From: a virus
Reading direction: 5' to 3' (one strand)
DNA length: 24,916 nucleotides
Virus record (IMG/VR): IMGVR_UViG_3300010392_000050
Location: 1-24,916 of that record
Shown: positions 17,778-24,394 of the stretch, piece after piece
Position numbering within the stretch: the stretch's first letter is position 1
Layout of the letters: each line of letters begins with the position of its first letter
Made by a program: the position numbers and the translations under genes
Notes under the pieces: model-generated
What the model was told of the DNA's origin: nothing
Databases searched by the model: none
The model's input: only the letters and a program-made list of their open reading frames with translations

Positions 17778-19951
17778 TGCCTAAGACACCAACATTAAGT
17801 GACCCGCAGACTCAAGGTGTATCCAGTGTTGAGACACAGGACGGCACTGCTATGAGTCTGGACACTGCTATCTTTACCGCTAAGAACGCTATGGATATCG
17901 GTGGTAAAATAGCCACAGCTAACCGCAAGAGGCAGGGCAACAAACTACAAGGAGAGGTACTCGACTCTCTCATTAACCTAGAGAACCAAGCATCCGCAGA
18001 CTTCGACGCCTACGAGGGTGGTGGAGCGTATGCAAGTTACATGAGTAAAGCTGGTATAACAGCTGAAGACTTTACAGCAGCCAGTGATGCAGAGAAACGG
18101 TACTTTGTAGAGAATGCTAAGTTAGAGGCAAGGGCAGACCAAGGGGTACTGCCAGCACAACGCTTTGAGATTGAGAAGGAGAAGCTACTCCGCTCGTACA
18201 TACGAGCTAATCCAGCCTACTCCAACGAGATACTCAGTATCTACGGAGCTTTCAATAAGTCAAGCGCTGTAAGTACCATCCTTAACACCAAGCAAGCCTT
18301 GGTGCAAGCACAGGATGCCGAGAAGAAAGAGCTGTACAAGAAGCAGCGGGAGCTAGGTGCAGAGCTAGGCGTAGACCTAGACGGTGAACTGTGGATGAAT
18401 GACAGGGATGAGTTTTATCGGCAGCTTACTCCCAAGGTAGACGCACGAGAACGTACCATAGAACTGCAACGTATGACTGAGAGACGTGACGCACAGGGTG
18501 CGTACACGGCTTCACAGGCTCGTGAGTACGCGAATGAGAACATGGGCAACGCTGTTATTGAGGCAGAGACCCACATTAACAGCATCCTACGTGACCAGTT
18601 TGGTATAGTAGACCTAGACAAAGCCTCCGACCTAGACCCAGCAGAGCTGGATAGGTTGAAGCTGACCCTACAGTCAGGCTTAGTAGCCTTCCTCAGAGAC
18701 CAGAGAGAGGTGTTCCGCACCACTGGTTCTCAATCAGGGTTCGATGGTGCATCTGGAGCGCACTATATCTCAGATGAAGAGTGGGCTAAGATGTACGAGC
18801 CTGTTGCACAGCTGTACACGGTAGCTCAAGAGCTAGTAGGAACGGATAAAGCAGCCGGAACACTGAAGAACGTAGTCAATATCTCCAAAGACAAGGCTCT
18901 AGCTAGAGTACCTAACGTAGGTACGGTACTAGCAGCCGCTGATATAGCAGGTAGGATGGGTAAATCCCTTGCTGGTACACGTACTGGTGTAGTGACTGAC
19001 GCTTACCTAGCCAACGCTACGGTAACCCTGCTAGAAGTTAGCCAAACTAGCGACAATGGTGGGGATTCAGGTGGTGATTCACCTCCCGCTGTGTCCTCAT
19101 GGAGCGAAGCAGTTGGTGAGCACTCATATTCTGAGTACACCAAGAAAGGTGGCGGTCTATCCCGTGATGCGTTCATGGAAAACGCAGCTGTTAAGACACT
19201 AGACACCGCATACGACCTCATCACAGCTCCCGAAGGCGTTATCCCAGAGGATAAGGTAGATAAGTACGCTAAGAATAGCGTATCCCTACTGTTCAAGGAC
19301 TACTACGACAAGGCACAACGTGGTGAGAAGCTACAATCTCGTGAAGTTACCGATGGATTGCTGCGTGTAGCGGCAGCTCCAGCTTTCTTCGACATCTGGA
19401 GTAAGATGTCACCGGAAGACCAGACCGTACACGGTGAAGTAGCACGAGAGGCTATCAATTACCACTGGAATTACATGATGAAAGAAGAAGCAGGCTTCTA
19501 TGAAGGTGTGCTTCTGAAGGATTTGGTAACTACGTTCCCACATCATGGTAACAGACCGTCAGTACCTAGCGACCCTATGGGTAGGTGGGCGCATCAGACT
19601 GTAACCAACCAGATAGATGCCCATACTTTCGTAGATAACGCTGGCAACCCACTACGAGCAGGGGATATGCTCACAGTTATCCGTACTGGAGACTCCAACG
19701 ACAACCTACAAGTACAGTGGGCTATCCGTGAGGATGCGTTTAGTGGCGCTACCTTTGATAAGCAGAACTCTCAGGCAAGACAACAGCTGGAACTGATGGT
19801 AGCCAAGCTAAACACTCGCATGTCACCACGAATGACGCAGTTAGTCAAGGCTAACGCGCACTTCAATCCCGACTACAATGTCAACGGGAAGCCTAACTAC
19901 GACGCTTCCTTAACTTTACTTTCAAGTAGCCTACTCTCAGGGATTCGTTAA
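17777..19951 (+). CDS. Internal virion protein (gp15-like)
   Basis: A 724-aa, mostly helical, Ala/Asp/Lys-rich protein with no signal peptide. It lies between the giant core protein and the muralytic virion protein. Its size is close to T7 gp15 (747 aa). Helical repeats dominate residues 30-330. A hydrophobic Gly-rich patch lies near V-G-T-V-L-A-A-A-D-I-A-G, and a short Gly/Asp/Ser linker (D-N-G-G-D-S-G-G-D-S) near residues 421-432 separates a second domain that contains D-I-W-S-K-M-S-P-E-D-Q. It probably forms part of the internal core that is ejected with DNA. Both ends are coupled to neighbours by TAATG overlaps. The identity is from context and size, not a diagnostic motif. Confidence 0.72.
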   Translation: MPKTPTLSDPQTQGVSSVETQDGTAMSLDTAIFTAKNAMDIGGKIATANRKRQGNKLQGEVLDSLINLENQASADFDAYEGGGAYASYMSKAGITAEDFTAASDAEKRYFVENAKLEARADQGVLPAQRFEIEKEKLLRSYIRANPAYSNEILSIYGAFNKSSAVSTILNTKQALVQAQDAEKKELYKKQRELGAELGVDLDGELWMNDRDEFYRQLTPKVDARERTIELQRMTERRDAQGAYTASQAREYANENMGNAVIEAETHINSILRDQFGIVDLDKASDLDPAELDRLKLTLQSGLVAFLRDQREVFRTTGSQSGFDGASGAHYISDEEWAKMYEPVAQLYTVAQELVGTDKAAGTLKNVVNISKDKALARVPNVGTVLAAADIAGRMGKSLAGTRTGVVTDAYLANATVTLLEVSQTSDNGGDSGGDSPPAVSSWSEAVGEHSYSEYTKKGGGLSRDAFMENAAVKTLDTAYDLITAPEGVIPEDKVDKYAKNSVSLLFKDYYDKAQRGEKLQSREVTDGLLRVAAAPAFFDIWSKMSPEDQTVHGEVAREAINYHWNYMMKEEAGFYEGVLLKDLVTTFPHHGNRPSVPSDPMGRWAHQTVTNQIDAHTFVDNAGNPLRAGDMLTVIRTGDSNDNLQVQWAIREDAFSGATFDKQNSQARQQLELMVAKLNTRMSPRMTQLVKANAHFNPDYNVNGKPNYDASLTLLSSSLLSGIR

Positions 19952-22203
19952 TGTCAGGTGCTATTGTAAAACCAGTCGTACAGGCGGGCGCGAAAGCAGG
20001 CGCACCTACCGCAGGTACAGTCATACCTAAGCTGAGTGATTATTCTAAAACATTTGGTGAGGGTGTGGGTATATATAGCCGGACGGCTCAAGAAGCATAT
20101 CAGATTAATCTTAAGTCAGGTAACTTTGCCGGGACATCTATGCGCCCCGGTGAGTTACTCGAACTTACTGATGAGACTGTCGAACTTAGCACACTAGACA
20201 AGGCAGCTTTCGACAGAGAGATGCTGGATGGTAACTGGTCAGGTATCCCTGAGATACGGGGAGAGTACGACCGAGCAGGTTCGTACACAGTATCAGGAGT
20301 CACTGAACTAGAGAGGCTATCATACCTAGCTGAGAAGTATCCAGATATGCAAGTACCAGTTAGGATGGCTAACTGGGGTACTATGGGTGGTCTTAATCAA
20401 TCCTCAGTCCTACCATCGCAGATGGTTTACAAGGGTAACCAGACCCGTGCTTTCCCAGACCTGCACGGTATGCCGTATAATCCACGGGCGGAGATAGAAC
20501 CTAGGGATTTCATAGCTAACTCAGAGTATTTCATGCGCACACCTGTGCGCGATAACGAGTTTCCTACGTTCTTCAAGGCTTTGATGACACCGGAGTTTAA
20601 CGCCCCGTACCATACGGAAGAGTTCACGCGGTATATGTATAGCACTATGACGGATGTAGAGATTGAGGGTATGGAGATACTGGACTCTGCCACAGCATGG
20701 CGAGTAGGTAGGGATACAGTAACCGACGAGAGCCTCAATACTACTAGACGGCACTTCCAAATTCAGCAGCACCATAGTAATGTACGAGATACTGAGTTCT
20801 TTGGTAGTTTAGACCCTGTCTTACAGGAAGAACTAAGAGCAGGTGTTAAGTCAGGTAAGATAGTAGGAGACGACGTGTTTGGAGGCAGTGGTGAACTGCC
20901 ATTCTTAGTTAGTCGTTATGATTACAACTCTGCCATAGACCCTAACACAGGACAGTTAGCTGCTAAGAGTCTGCCTATTGAGACTGGTAGGCACTTTGGC
21001 ACTACAGCTACAGCAGACTACTTCAATCCTAATACCAGATTTCCCGACAGGGACAAGGAGCAAGCAGGTAGTCTACGCAAGTGGCTAGCTGAAGACTGGG
21101 ATGCCCCTATTGCTACTAAACAAGAGTTCATCAACAGAGTAGCCACTATCATAGATGATACTATACTCCCTACTAAAGTAGAGGGCAGCTTTGTTAGTTA
21201 TAACTACAAGGACTTAGAGAGACAACTTAGAGGTTTGGTTGAGGAGTTTGAAATACCTAACGAGGGTATGATGAACACCTTAGTTCTAGACCCTGTGGTT
21301 AAGCAGGAGTTAAGTAACTTCAGTACCCTAGAGAGGGGATACCTCCAAGACCCTAGACCTTTACATGTACTAGACATAGGATACTTCAGCCCGCAGAATG
21401 TTGCGCGTAGTATGTTAGGCAGACCTGAGTTTGCTAAGTATGAGATGGAACTGTACGACTTCATACGCAACCCTAAGTACGAGAACAAGCGTATGGACTC
21501 GTATGAAGAGGGTACTAAGCGTGTATGGGATATTATCCATGACGCTGGGTACAATATGATTAGTTATCCTAACGCCCGTGAACCGCACGGAGCAGAGGGA
21601 GTCCCTAGTTTTATCATACCTAACACTGAATGGTCACCATACGTACCTCTAGTATCTAAAGAAGTAATGGATGGTCGTCCGACTATCAGCGCAGGCAACT
21701 ATATTACCGGAGTAGCTGGTGGTGTAGGGCTTGGCTCTATGATATACACGGAACAGGAAGCACAAGCCAATGAGTTCCGTCGTCAAGTACGTTCAGTAAG
21801 AAATAATAATCCCGGCAATATCAAGGACTTAGGTATTGATTGGAAAGGGGAGACAGGTAAGACAGACTCAGGTGGTACCTTAGCCTCTGGTTCGTTTGAG
21901 ATATTCTCAACACCAGAGTACGGAGTCCGTGCGTTAACGAGAGACTTGAAGACTAAGCGTAAGCGTGGGCTTACGACTATTAGACAGATTCTAGAAGTCT
22001 ACGCACCTAACGGTAGGGAGAACGACACCAATGCGTACATACGTAGCGTTAGTCGTTCTGTTGGTATAGGTGCTGATGCACCTCTAAAAGATGAGCACAT
22101 GTTTAAGCTCATAAAAGGAATCATCAAACACGAAGGTGGCAAGGAAGCTGTCAAGTACTATGATGATACAATAATAAGAACTGGTATGGAGATGGCTAAG
22201 TGA
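19951..22203 (+). CDS. Internal virion protein with C-terminal peptidoglycan-degrading domain
   Basis: 750 aa. Residues 1-575 are a virion domain I do not recognise. A Gly-rich hydrophobic segment (~575-600) leads into residues ~610-735, which carry R617-N-N-N-P-G-N-I624 then D-W-K-G, F-E-I-F-S-T-P-E-Y-G-V-R-A, T-I-R-Q-I-L-E-V-Y-A-P-N and N-D-T-N-A-Y-I. This is the pattern of phage virion lytic-transglycosylase/lysozyme-like domains (often annotated as structural protein P5-like). It should open the cell wall locally during infection. In T7 the wall enzyme is the N-terminal domain of gp16; here it is on the C-terminus of a separate, last-encoded protein next to the lysis genes. The stop overlaps the next GTG start by four bases. 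Confidence 0.82.
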   Translation: MSGAIVKPVVQAGAKAGAPTAGTVIPKLSDYSKTFGEGVGIYSRTAQEAYQINLKSGNFAGTSMRPGELLELTDETVELSTLDKAAFDREMLDGNWSGIPEIRGEYDRAGSYTVSGVTELERLSYLAEKYPDMQVPVRMANWGTMGGLNQSSVLPSQMVYKGNQTRAFPDLHGMPYNPRAEIEPRDFIANSEYFMRTPVRDNEFPTFFKALMTPEFNAPYHTEEFTRYMYSTMTDVEIEGMEILDSATAWRVGRDTVTDESLNTTRRHFQIQQHHSNVRDTEFFGSLDPVLQEELRAGVKSGKIVGDDVFGGSGELPFLVSRYDYNSAIDPNTGQLAAKSLPIETGRHFGTTATADYFNPNTRFPDRDKEQAGSLRKWLAEDWDAPIATKQEFINRVATIIDDTILPTKVEGSFVSYNYKDLERQLRGLVEEFEIPNEGMMNTLVLDPVVKQELSNFSTLERGYLQDPRPLHVLDIGYFSPQNVARSMLGRPEFAKYEMELYDFIRNPKYENKRMDSYEEGTKRVWDIIHDAGYNMISYPNAREPHGAEGVPSFIIPNTEWSPYVPLVSKEVMDGRPTISAGNYITGVAGGVGLGSMIYTEQEAQANEFRRQVRSVRNNNPGNIKDLGIDWKGETGKTDSGGTLASGSFEIFSTPEYGVRALTRDLKTKRKRGLTTIRQILEVYAPNGRENDTNAYIRSVSRSVGIGADAPLKDEHMFKLIKGIIKHEGGKEAVKYYDDTIIRTGMEMAK

Positions 22204-22511
22204 GTGATGACGTAAGCCACACGGAACTAGGGGTGGAGATAGGTCGAGTGCAACAGCAGTTAGATGATTACATCAAGGTACACGGAGTGACAAAGGCAGA
22301 AGTTAAGGCATTAGAGTCTAAGGCTGACCGGCAGCACGCTAACCTTATGGATAAGGTAGAAGCTAACGCGCAGGGTATTGAAGAAATAAAAGAGTCCATG
22401 ACTAAATATAAAGGTTTTGTAGCAGGTATGTTATTTGTATTTGGTGCTATTTGGGGTTTGATGTTATTTCTTAAAACATGGATACTTAAAATTATAACTG
22501 GAGGTATTTAA
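22200..22511 (+). CDS. Coiled-coil membrane protein, holin candidate
   Basis: A 103-aa protein from a GTG (overlap GTGA with the previous stop; GGAG upstream). Residues ~10-68 are a charged, heptad-patterned coiled coil with several H/K/E/D. Residues 72-91 (G-F-V-A-G-M-L-F-V-F-G-A-I-W-G-L-M-L-F-L) form one strong membrane segment, followed by a short amphipathic K-T-W-I-L-K-I-I tail. The layout, soluble coiled coil then C-terminal anchor, resembles XhlA-type hemolysin/holin-associated phage proteins. It is first in the block that ends with the spanins, so a role in membrane permeabilisation is likely but inferred. The 3' half is unusually AT-rich compared with the genes before it. Confidence 0.6.
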   Translation: MSDDVSHTELGVEIGRVQQQLDDYIKVHGVTKAEVKALESKADRQHANLMDKVEANAQGIEEIKESMTKYKGFVAGMLFVFGAIWGLMLFLKTWILKIITGGI

Positions 22512-22766
22512 ATGAACGTATTTTTTAAAGGTTTATATAGATATATTTTAAATCAATTAATTGTTTTAGATTTAGTTGTTAACAGTTTAACGGGTGGTGA
22601 CCCGTTTGAAACTGTATCCTCAAGACTTGGTAGACGTAACCGTAATACAGGTAATCCTTGCAAACCTTGTCAATGGATTTGTTGGGCGCTAGATAAGGTA
22701 GACCCTAACCACTGTGTTGACTCAGCTAAGTCTGATGCCAGTGATAGGGAAGTGTTCAGGCTCTAG
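22512..22766 (+). CDS. Small Cys-containing phage protein in lysis block, unknown function
   Basis: 84 aa with a strong ribosome site GGAGGT (22500-22505) six bases before the ATG. Residues 10-28 are hydrophobic (Y-I-L-N-Q-L-I-V-L-D-L-V-V-N-S-L), followed by T-G-G-D-P-F-E-T-V-S-S-R-L-G-R, then Cys50-x2-Cys53-x3-Cys57 and His67-Cys68, and a final S-D-R-E. This order (hydrophobic helix, G-G-x-P-x-E-T-x-S-S-R, H-C near the end) matches a short conserved phage protein often found beside lysis genes, whose function is not known to me. The extra Cys/His could bind a metal. The first ~100 bases share the AT-rich island with the previous gene. Confidence 0.7.
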   Translation: MNVFFKGLYRYILNQLIVLDLVVNSLTGGDPFETVSSRLGRRNRNTGNPCKPCQWICWALDKVDPNHCVDSAKSDASDREVFRL

Positions 22767-22993
22767 TGGACGTATTCAAGAAAGGTATGGGGGGGCAGAG
22801 GCGTGACAGACATGCTCCCAGTAGGATTAAGGCTGAGTTTGGTAAAAGAGAAATGTCCACTATTGATAGAATACGGGTGTATTTCCAAGGTAAACCAAGC
22901 TCCCCCTATACTACTATGTTGTACAGGCAGGAGTATAACGACTTGAACAAGCACATACAAGGCAAGTATAGACGGAGACCTACTTACAAATGA
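22766..22993 (+). CDS. Small basic protein of unknown function
   Basis: A 75-aa protein with a GTG start that shares one base with the upstream TAG, and a stop that overlaps the Rz ATG (ATGA). It is strongly basic (about a quarter Lys/Arg; R-R-D-R-H, G-K-Y-R-R-R-P-T-Y-K) with several Tyr and no hydrophobic segment. The ribosome site is weak, so it may depend on coupling to the upstream gene. No family is recognised. A nucleic-acid or membrane-surface role would fit the charge but is speculative. Confidence 0.6.
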   Translation: MDVFKKGMGGQRRDRHAPSRIKAEFGKREMSTIDRIRVYFQGKPSSPYTTMLYRQEYNDLNKHIQGKYRRRPTYK

Positions 22994-23313
22994 CAGCCCT
23001 GTTGACATTCTTTTCTAGTGGTAGGAACTGGATGCTGATACTCAGCGTAGCTGGTATGCTGTTCCTACAATGGTCAATGAATAACTACCGTGAGAAGCTA
23101 GAAGCTCAGGTTATGGCTGATGTAGCTACTGAGGTAGTAGTGGATGAACGACAGGCTTTCTCAATCGTATCGGAACGAGAAAGTAACGACGAATCCACAA
23201 TGAAGGAGTGGGTAAAAGATGTGGAAGAGACTGGTACTAATACTACTGCTCTGCCTAGTACTCAGCGTGAGCGGTTGCTCCGTGTTCAAGAGTACGCCGA
23301 AACCTCCGGTTAG
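22990..23313 (+). CDS. Rz: Inner-membrane spanin subunit (Rz-like)
   Basis: A 107-aa protein with a single N-terminal membrane segment (~residues 14-29, W-M-L-I-L-S-V-A-G-M-L-F-L-Q-W) followed by a charged, helical periplasmic domain to the C-terminus. This is the architecture of Rz i-spanins, which pair across the periplasm with Rz1 and fuse inner and outer membranes at the last step of lysis. The identification is secured by the Rz1-like lipoprotein embedded out of frame in its 3' end. The start overlaps the previous stop by four bases (ATGA). Confidence 0.88.
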   Translation: MTALLTFFSSGRNWMLILSVAGMLFLQWSMNNYREKLEAQVMADVATEVVVDERQAFSIVSERESNDESTMKEWVKDVEETGTNTTALPSTQRERLLRVQEYAETSG

Positions 23314-23470
23314 CTACAGTATCCCCTATAGCTACCTCCAGCATTGTGAGTTTGGTGGTTGGGAGTTCAATACAGTAGGTGAACTAGAGGCTGCTTATGT
23401 TGAGGCAGCCATGTGTGCGCGTACAGGTAACGAGGATAAGGCGCGTATACGGGAGTTAATTAGTGAGTGA
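23219..23470 (+). CDS. Rz1: Outer-membrane spanin lipoprotein (Rz1-like), overlaps Rz
   Basis: An 83-aa protein starting at an ATG 95 bases before the end of Rz in a different frame, with AAGGAG ten bases upstream. M-W-K-R is followed by a hydrophobic signal (L5-L15) and a lipobox V17-S-G-C20, so Cys20 should be lipid-modified and sent to the outer membrane. The mature part starts S-V-F-K-S-T-P-K-P-P, the proline-rich feature typical of Rz1. It continues past the end of Rz with C-E-F-G-G-W-E-F-N-T-V-G-E-L and a helical A-A-M-C-A-R-T-G-N-E-D-K-A-R-I-R. This is a two-component spanin with partial overlap rather than a fully nested Rz1. Confidence 0.9.
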   Translation: MWKRLVLILLLCLVLSVSGCSVFKSTPKPPVSYSIPYSYLQHCEFGGWEFNTVGELEAAYVEAAMCARTGNEDKARIRELISE

Positions 23471-23711
23471 GCAACGTAAGATAGTGATAGTATCGTGGGC
23501 GGACGCACACGGTTCAGATAAAGCTGTCACAGTAGATGACATAGAGCACGAACCCTACATGACAGATAGCCTAGGGTGGCTAATTAAAGAGGATGAAGTC
23601 GGAGTAACTATCTCAATGGATAGTTACCCCAACCATCCCGAAGATGTACATACTGTGGCGTTTATACCACGGGGTATGGTACGATGTATAACATACCTAT
23701 CCGACGAGTAG
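23463..23711 (+). CDS. Conserved small phage protein of unknown function
   Basis: 82 aa from a GTG with GGGAG seven bases upstream; it overlaps the Rz1 stop by 8 bp. The pattern K-I-V-I-V-S-W-A-D-A-H-G, D-S-L-G-W-L-I-K-E-D-E-V-G-V-T-I and a closing F-I-P-R-G-M-V-R-C-I-T-Y-L is one I recognise from many unrelated phages as a short beta-rich protein with no assigned role. It is the last rightward gene and its 3' end overlaps the convergent leftward membrane-protein gene by 15 bp. Confidence 0.78.
   Translation: MSEQRKIVIVSWADAHGSDKAVTVDDIEHEPYMTDSLGWLIKEDEVGVTISMDSYPNHPEDVHTVAFIPRGMVRCITYLSDE
23604..23627. repeat. Perfect 9-bp inverted repeat near convergent gene ends
   Basis: GTAACTATC (23604-23612) and GATAGTTAC (23619-23627) are exact reverse complements around a 6-base loop, inside the last rightward gene. 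The inner part CTATC/GATAG is shared with the second hairpin at 23693-23723. Confidence 0.6.
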
Positions 23712-23723
23712 TATGATAGGTAT
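23693..23723. terminator. Hairpin at operon convergence, possible bidirectional terminator
   Basis: ATACCTATC (23693-23701) pairs perfectly with GATAGGTAT (23715-23723) around a 13-base loop that contains the rightward gene's stop codon. It lies exactly where rightward and leftward genes overlap by 15 bp. It lacks a T-run on either strand and is AU-rich, so strong intrinsic termination is doubtful; pausing or collision control is an alternative. Confidence 0.4.
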
Positions 23724-23840
23724 CATTACTATAGCGAAAGCTACAAGTAACAGGAACACAGCCCCTAACCAGATAGTCACGGTCTCTAAGAGGAACGAGG
23801 CTGTGTGCTTAAGCACCCTAGCTAGGGAATTCCACGACAT
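23697..23840 (-). CDS. Small single-membrane-segment protein, leftward operon
   Basis: From ATG 23840 the protein is 47 aa: a short amphipathic basic N-terminus (S-W-N-S-L-A-R-V-L-K-H) and one long hydrophobic segment (I-W-L-G-A-V-F-L-L-L-V-A-F-A-I-V-M-I-P-I-I-L-L) to the C-terminus. The frame is open to an ATG at 23885 (62 aa), but that has no ribosome site and a 68-bp overlap. The shorter start overlaps the upstream gene by 23 bp. The ribosome site is weak in both cases. The long hydrophobic run is unlikely by chance. A membrane-targeted phage factor is plausible; the function is unknown. Confidence 0.55.
   Translation of the reverse strand: MSWNSLARVLKHTASFLLETVTIWLGAVFLLLVAFAIVMIPIILLVG
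23805..23833. promoter_or_regulatory. Three abutting perfect palindromes (operator-like)
   Basis: GTGCTTAAGCAC (23805-23816), CCCTAGCTAGGG (23816-23827) and GGAATTCC (23826-23833) are each perfect two-fold palindromes and overlap by one or two bases. The first two centres are 11 bp apart, about one helical turn. They cover the stop codon of the 94-aa gene and the start region of the membrane-protein gene. With no loop they suit dimeric protein binding better than RNA hairpins. A regulatory role is inferred. Confidence 0.4.
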
Positions 23841-24102
23841 TGTCAGGAAGTTCCAAGCCTTCAGCGTTAGCTTCGGCAAAGCCATGGTCGGCTAAGTTAT
23901 CAGCGTTAAGTTCAACGGCAGTCATTGATACAATGTACTGCTTACCTGCTACATCCGTGAGAATCACATTGAACTCATACTCACACCCGTCTTCTGGTTC
24001 ATCTTCGTTAATAGAAGCGACAACATACTGCAACACTTCTTTAGCCGGACGTTCTAAGTCCAGCGTGTAGAGACCATCGGTCTCGTTAATAATATCAGAC
24101 AT
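23818..24102 (-). CDS. Highly acidic small phage protein
   Basis: 94 aa from ATG 24102 with AGGAG five to six bases upstream. The frame is open further upstream, but that would run deep into the preceding gene without a ribosome site. The protein has 22 Asp/Glu and only three Lys/Arg (R18, K21, K54), with an acidic cluster I-N-E-D-E-P-E-D-G at 31-39. A central beta-like segment (Y-E-F-N-V-I-L-T-D, Q-Y-I-V-S-M-T-A-V-E-L) suggests a folded domain rather than a disordered tail. No family is recognised. Such charge is typical of DNA-mimic inhibitors, but other acidic early proteins exist. The start overlaps the upstream gene's stop by 8 bp. Confidence 0.75.
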   Translation of the reverse strand: MSDIINETDGLYTLDLERPAKEVLQYVVASINEDEPEDGCEYEFNVILTDVAGKQYIVSMTAVELNADNLADHGFAEANAEGLELPDNVVEFPS

Positions 24103-24394
24103 TATTTCTCCTGTGTATTTCACGTTCCACAAAGTATTTAATCTTGTGGAGGTCGTATATATCTGAGACACCTTCTTTGTGTCCCAATCTATAGCACGCT
24201 TTAAAGATATTACCTACATTGAAGTTCATATCTCGGTGTTCAATCAAATCACCCAGCTCTGAGGCATTGGGTGGAAGCTGATAGTAGTCCGAAGACCAGC
24301 CTTCCTGTCCTTCTACAACTCTTACTGAGTTCTCAAAGTCCTTCTCGGACACTCCATTAAGTCCCCGCTCAAGCGGGCTTGGTTCTTTAGCCAT
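24095..24394 (-). CDS. DUF3310-like small phage protein
   Basis: 99 aa from an ATG that overlaps the upstream TGA (TGATG), with GAGGAG upstream. A GTG three bases earlier is also possible. The C-terminal half, M-N-F-N-V-G-N-I-F-K-A-C-Y-R-L-G-H-K-E-G then D-L-H-K-I-K-Y-F-V-E-R-E-I (residues 56-92), fits the G-N-x-x-K-x-x-x-R-x-G-x-K...D-L-x-K-x-x-x-Y-x-x-x-E-I layout of the DUF3310 family. That family is common in phage early regions, sometimes called SaV-like or nucleotide-kinase-like; its activity is not established to my knowledge. The N-terminal third is unrelated and charged. The match was made by eye. Confidence 0.7.
   Translation of the reverse strand: MAKEPSPLERGLNGVSEKDFENSVRVVEGQEGWSSDYYQLPPNASELGDLIEHRDMNFNVGNIFKACYRLGHKEGVSDIYDLHKIKYFVEREIHRRNNV

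Noticed and set aside
23713-23895. 60-aa plus-strand frame in the leftward region
   Set aside because: Antisense to the membrane-protein and acidic-protein genes; lower-quality protein and no clear ribosome site, although the rightward operon does point into it.
24364-24377. GC-rich hairpin CCCGC-TCAA-GCGGG as a terminator for rightward read-through
   Set aside because: Short stem, only a T-rich rather than T-run tail, and it lies within the coding start of the DUF3310-like gene; kept only as local RNA structure.
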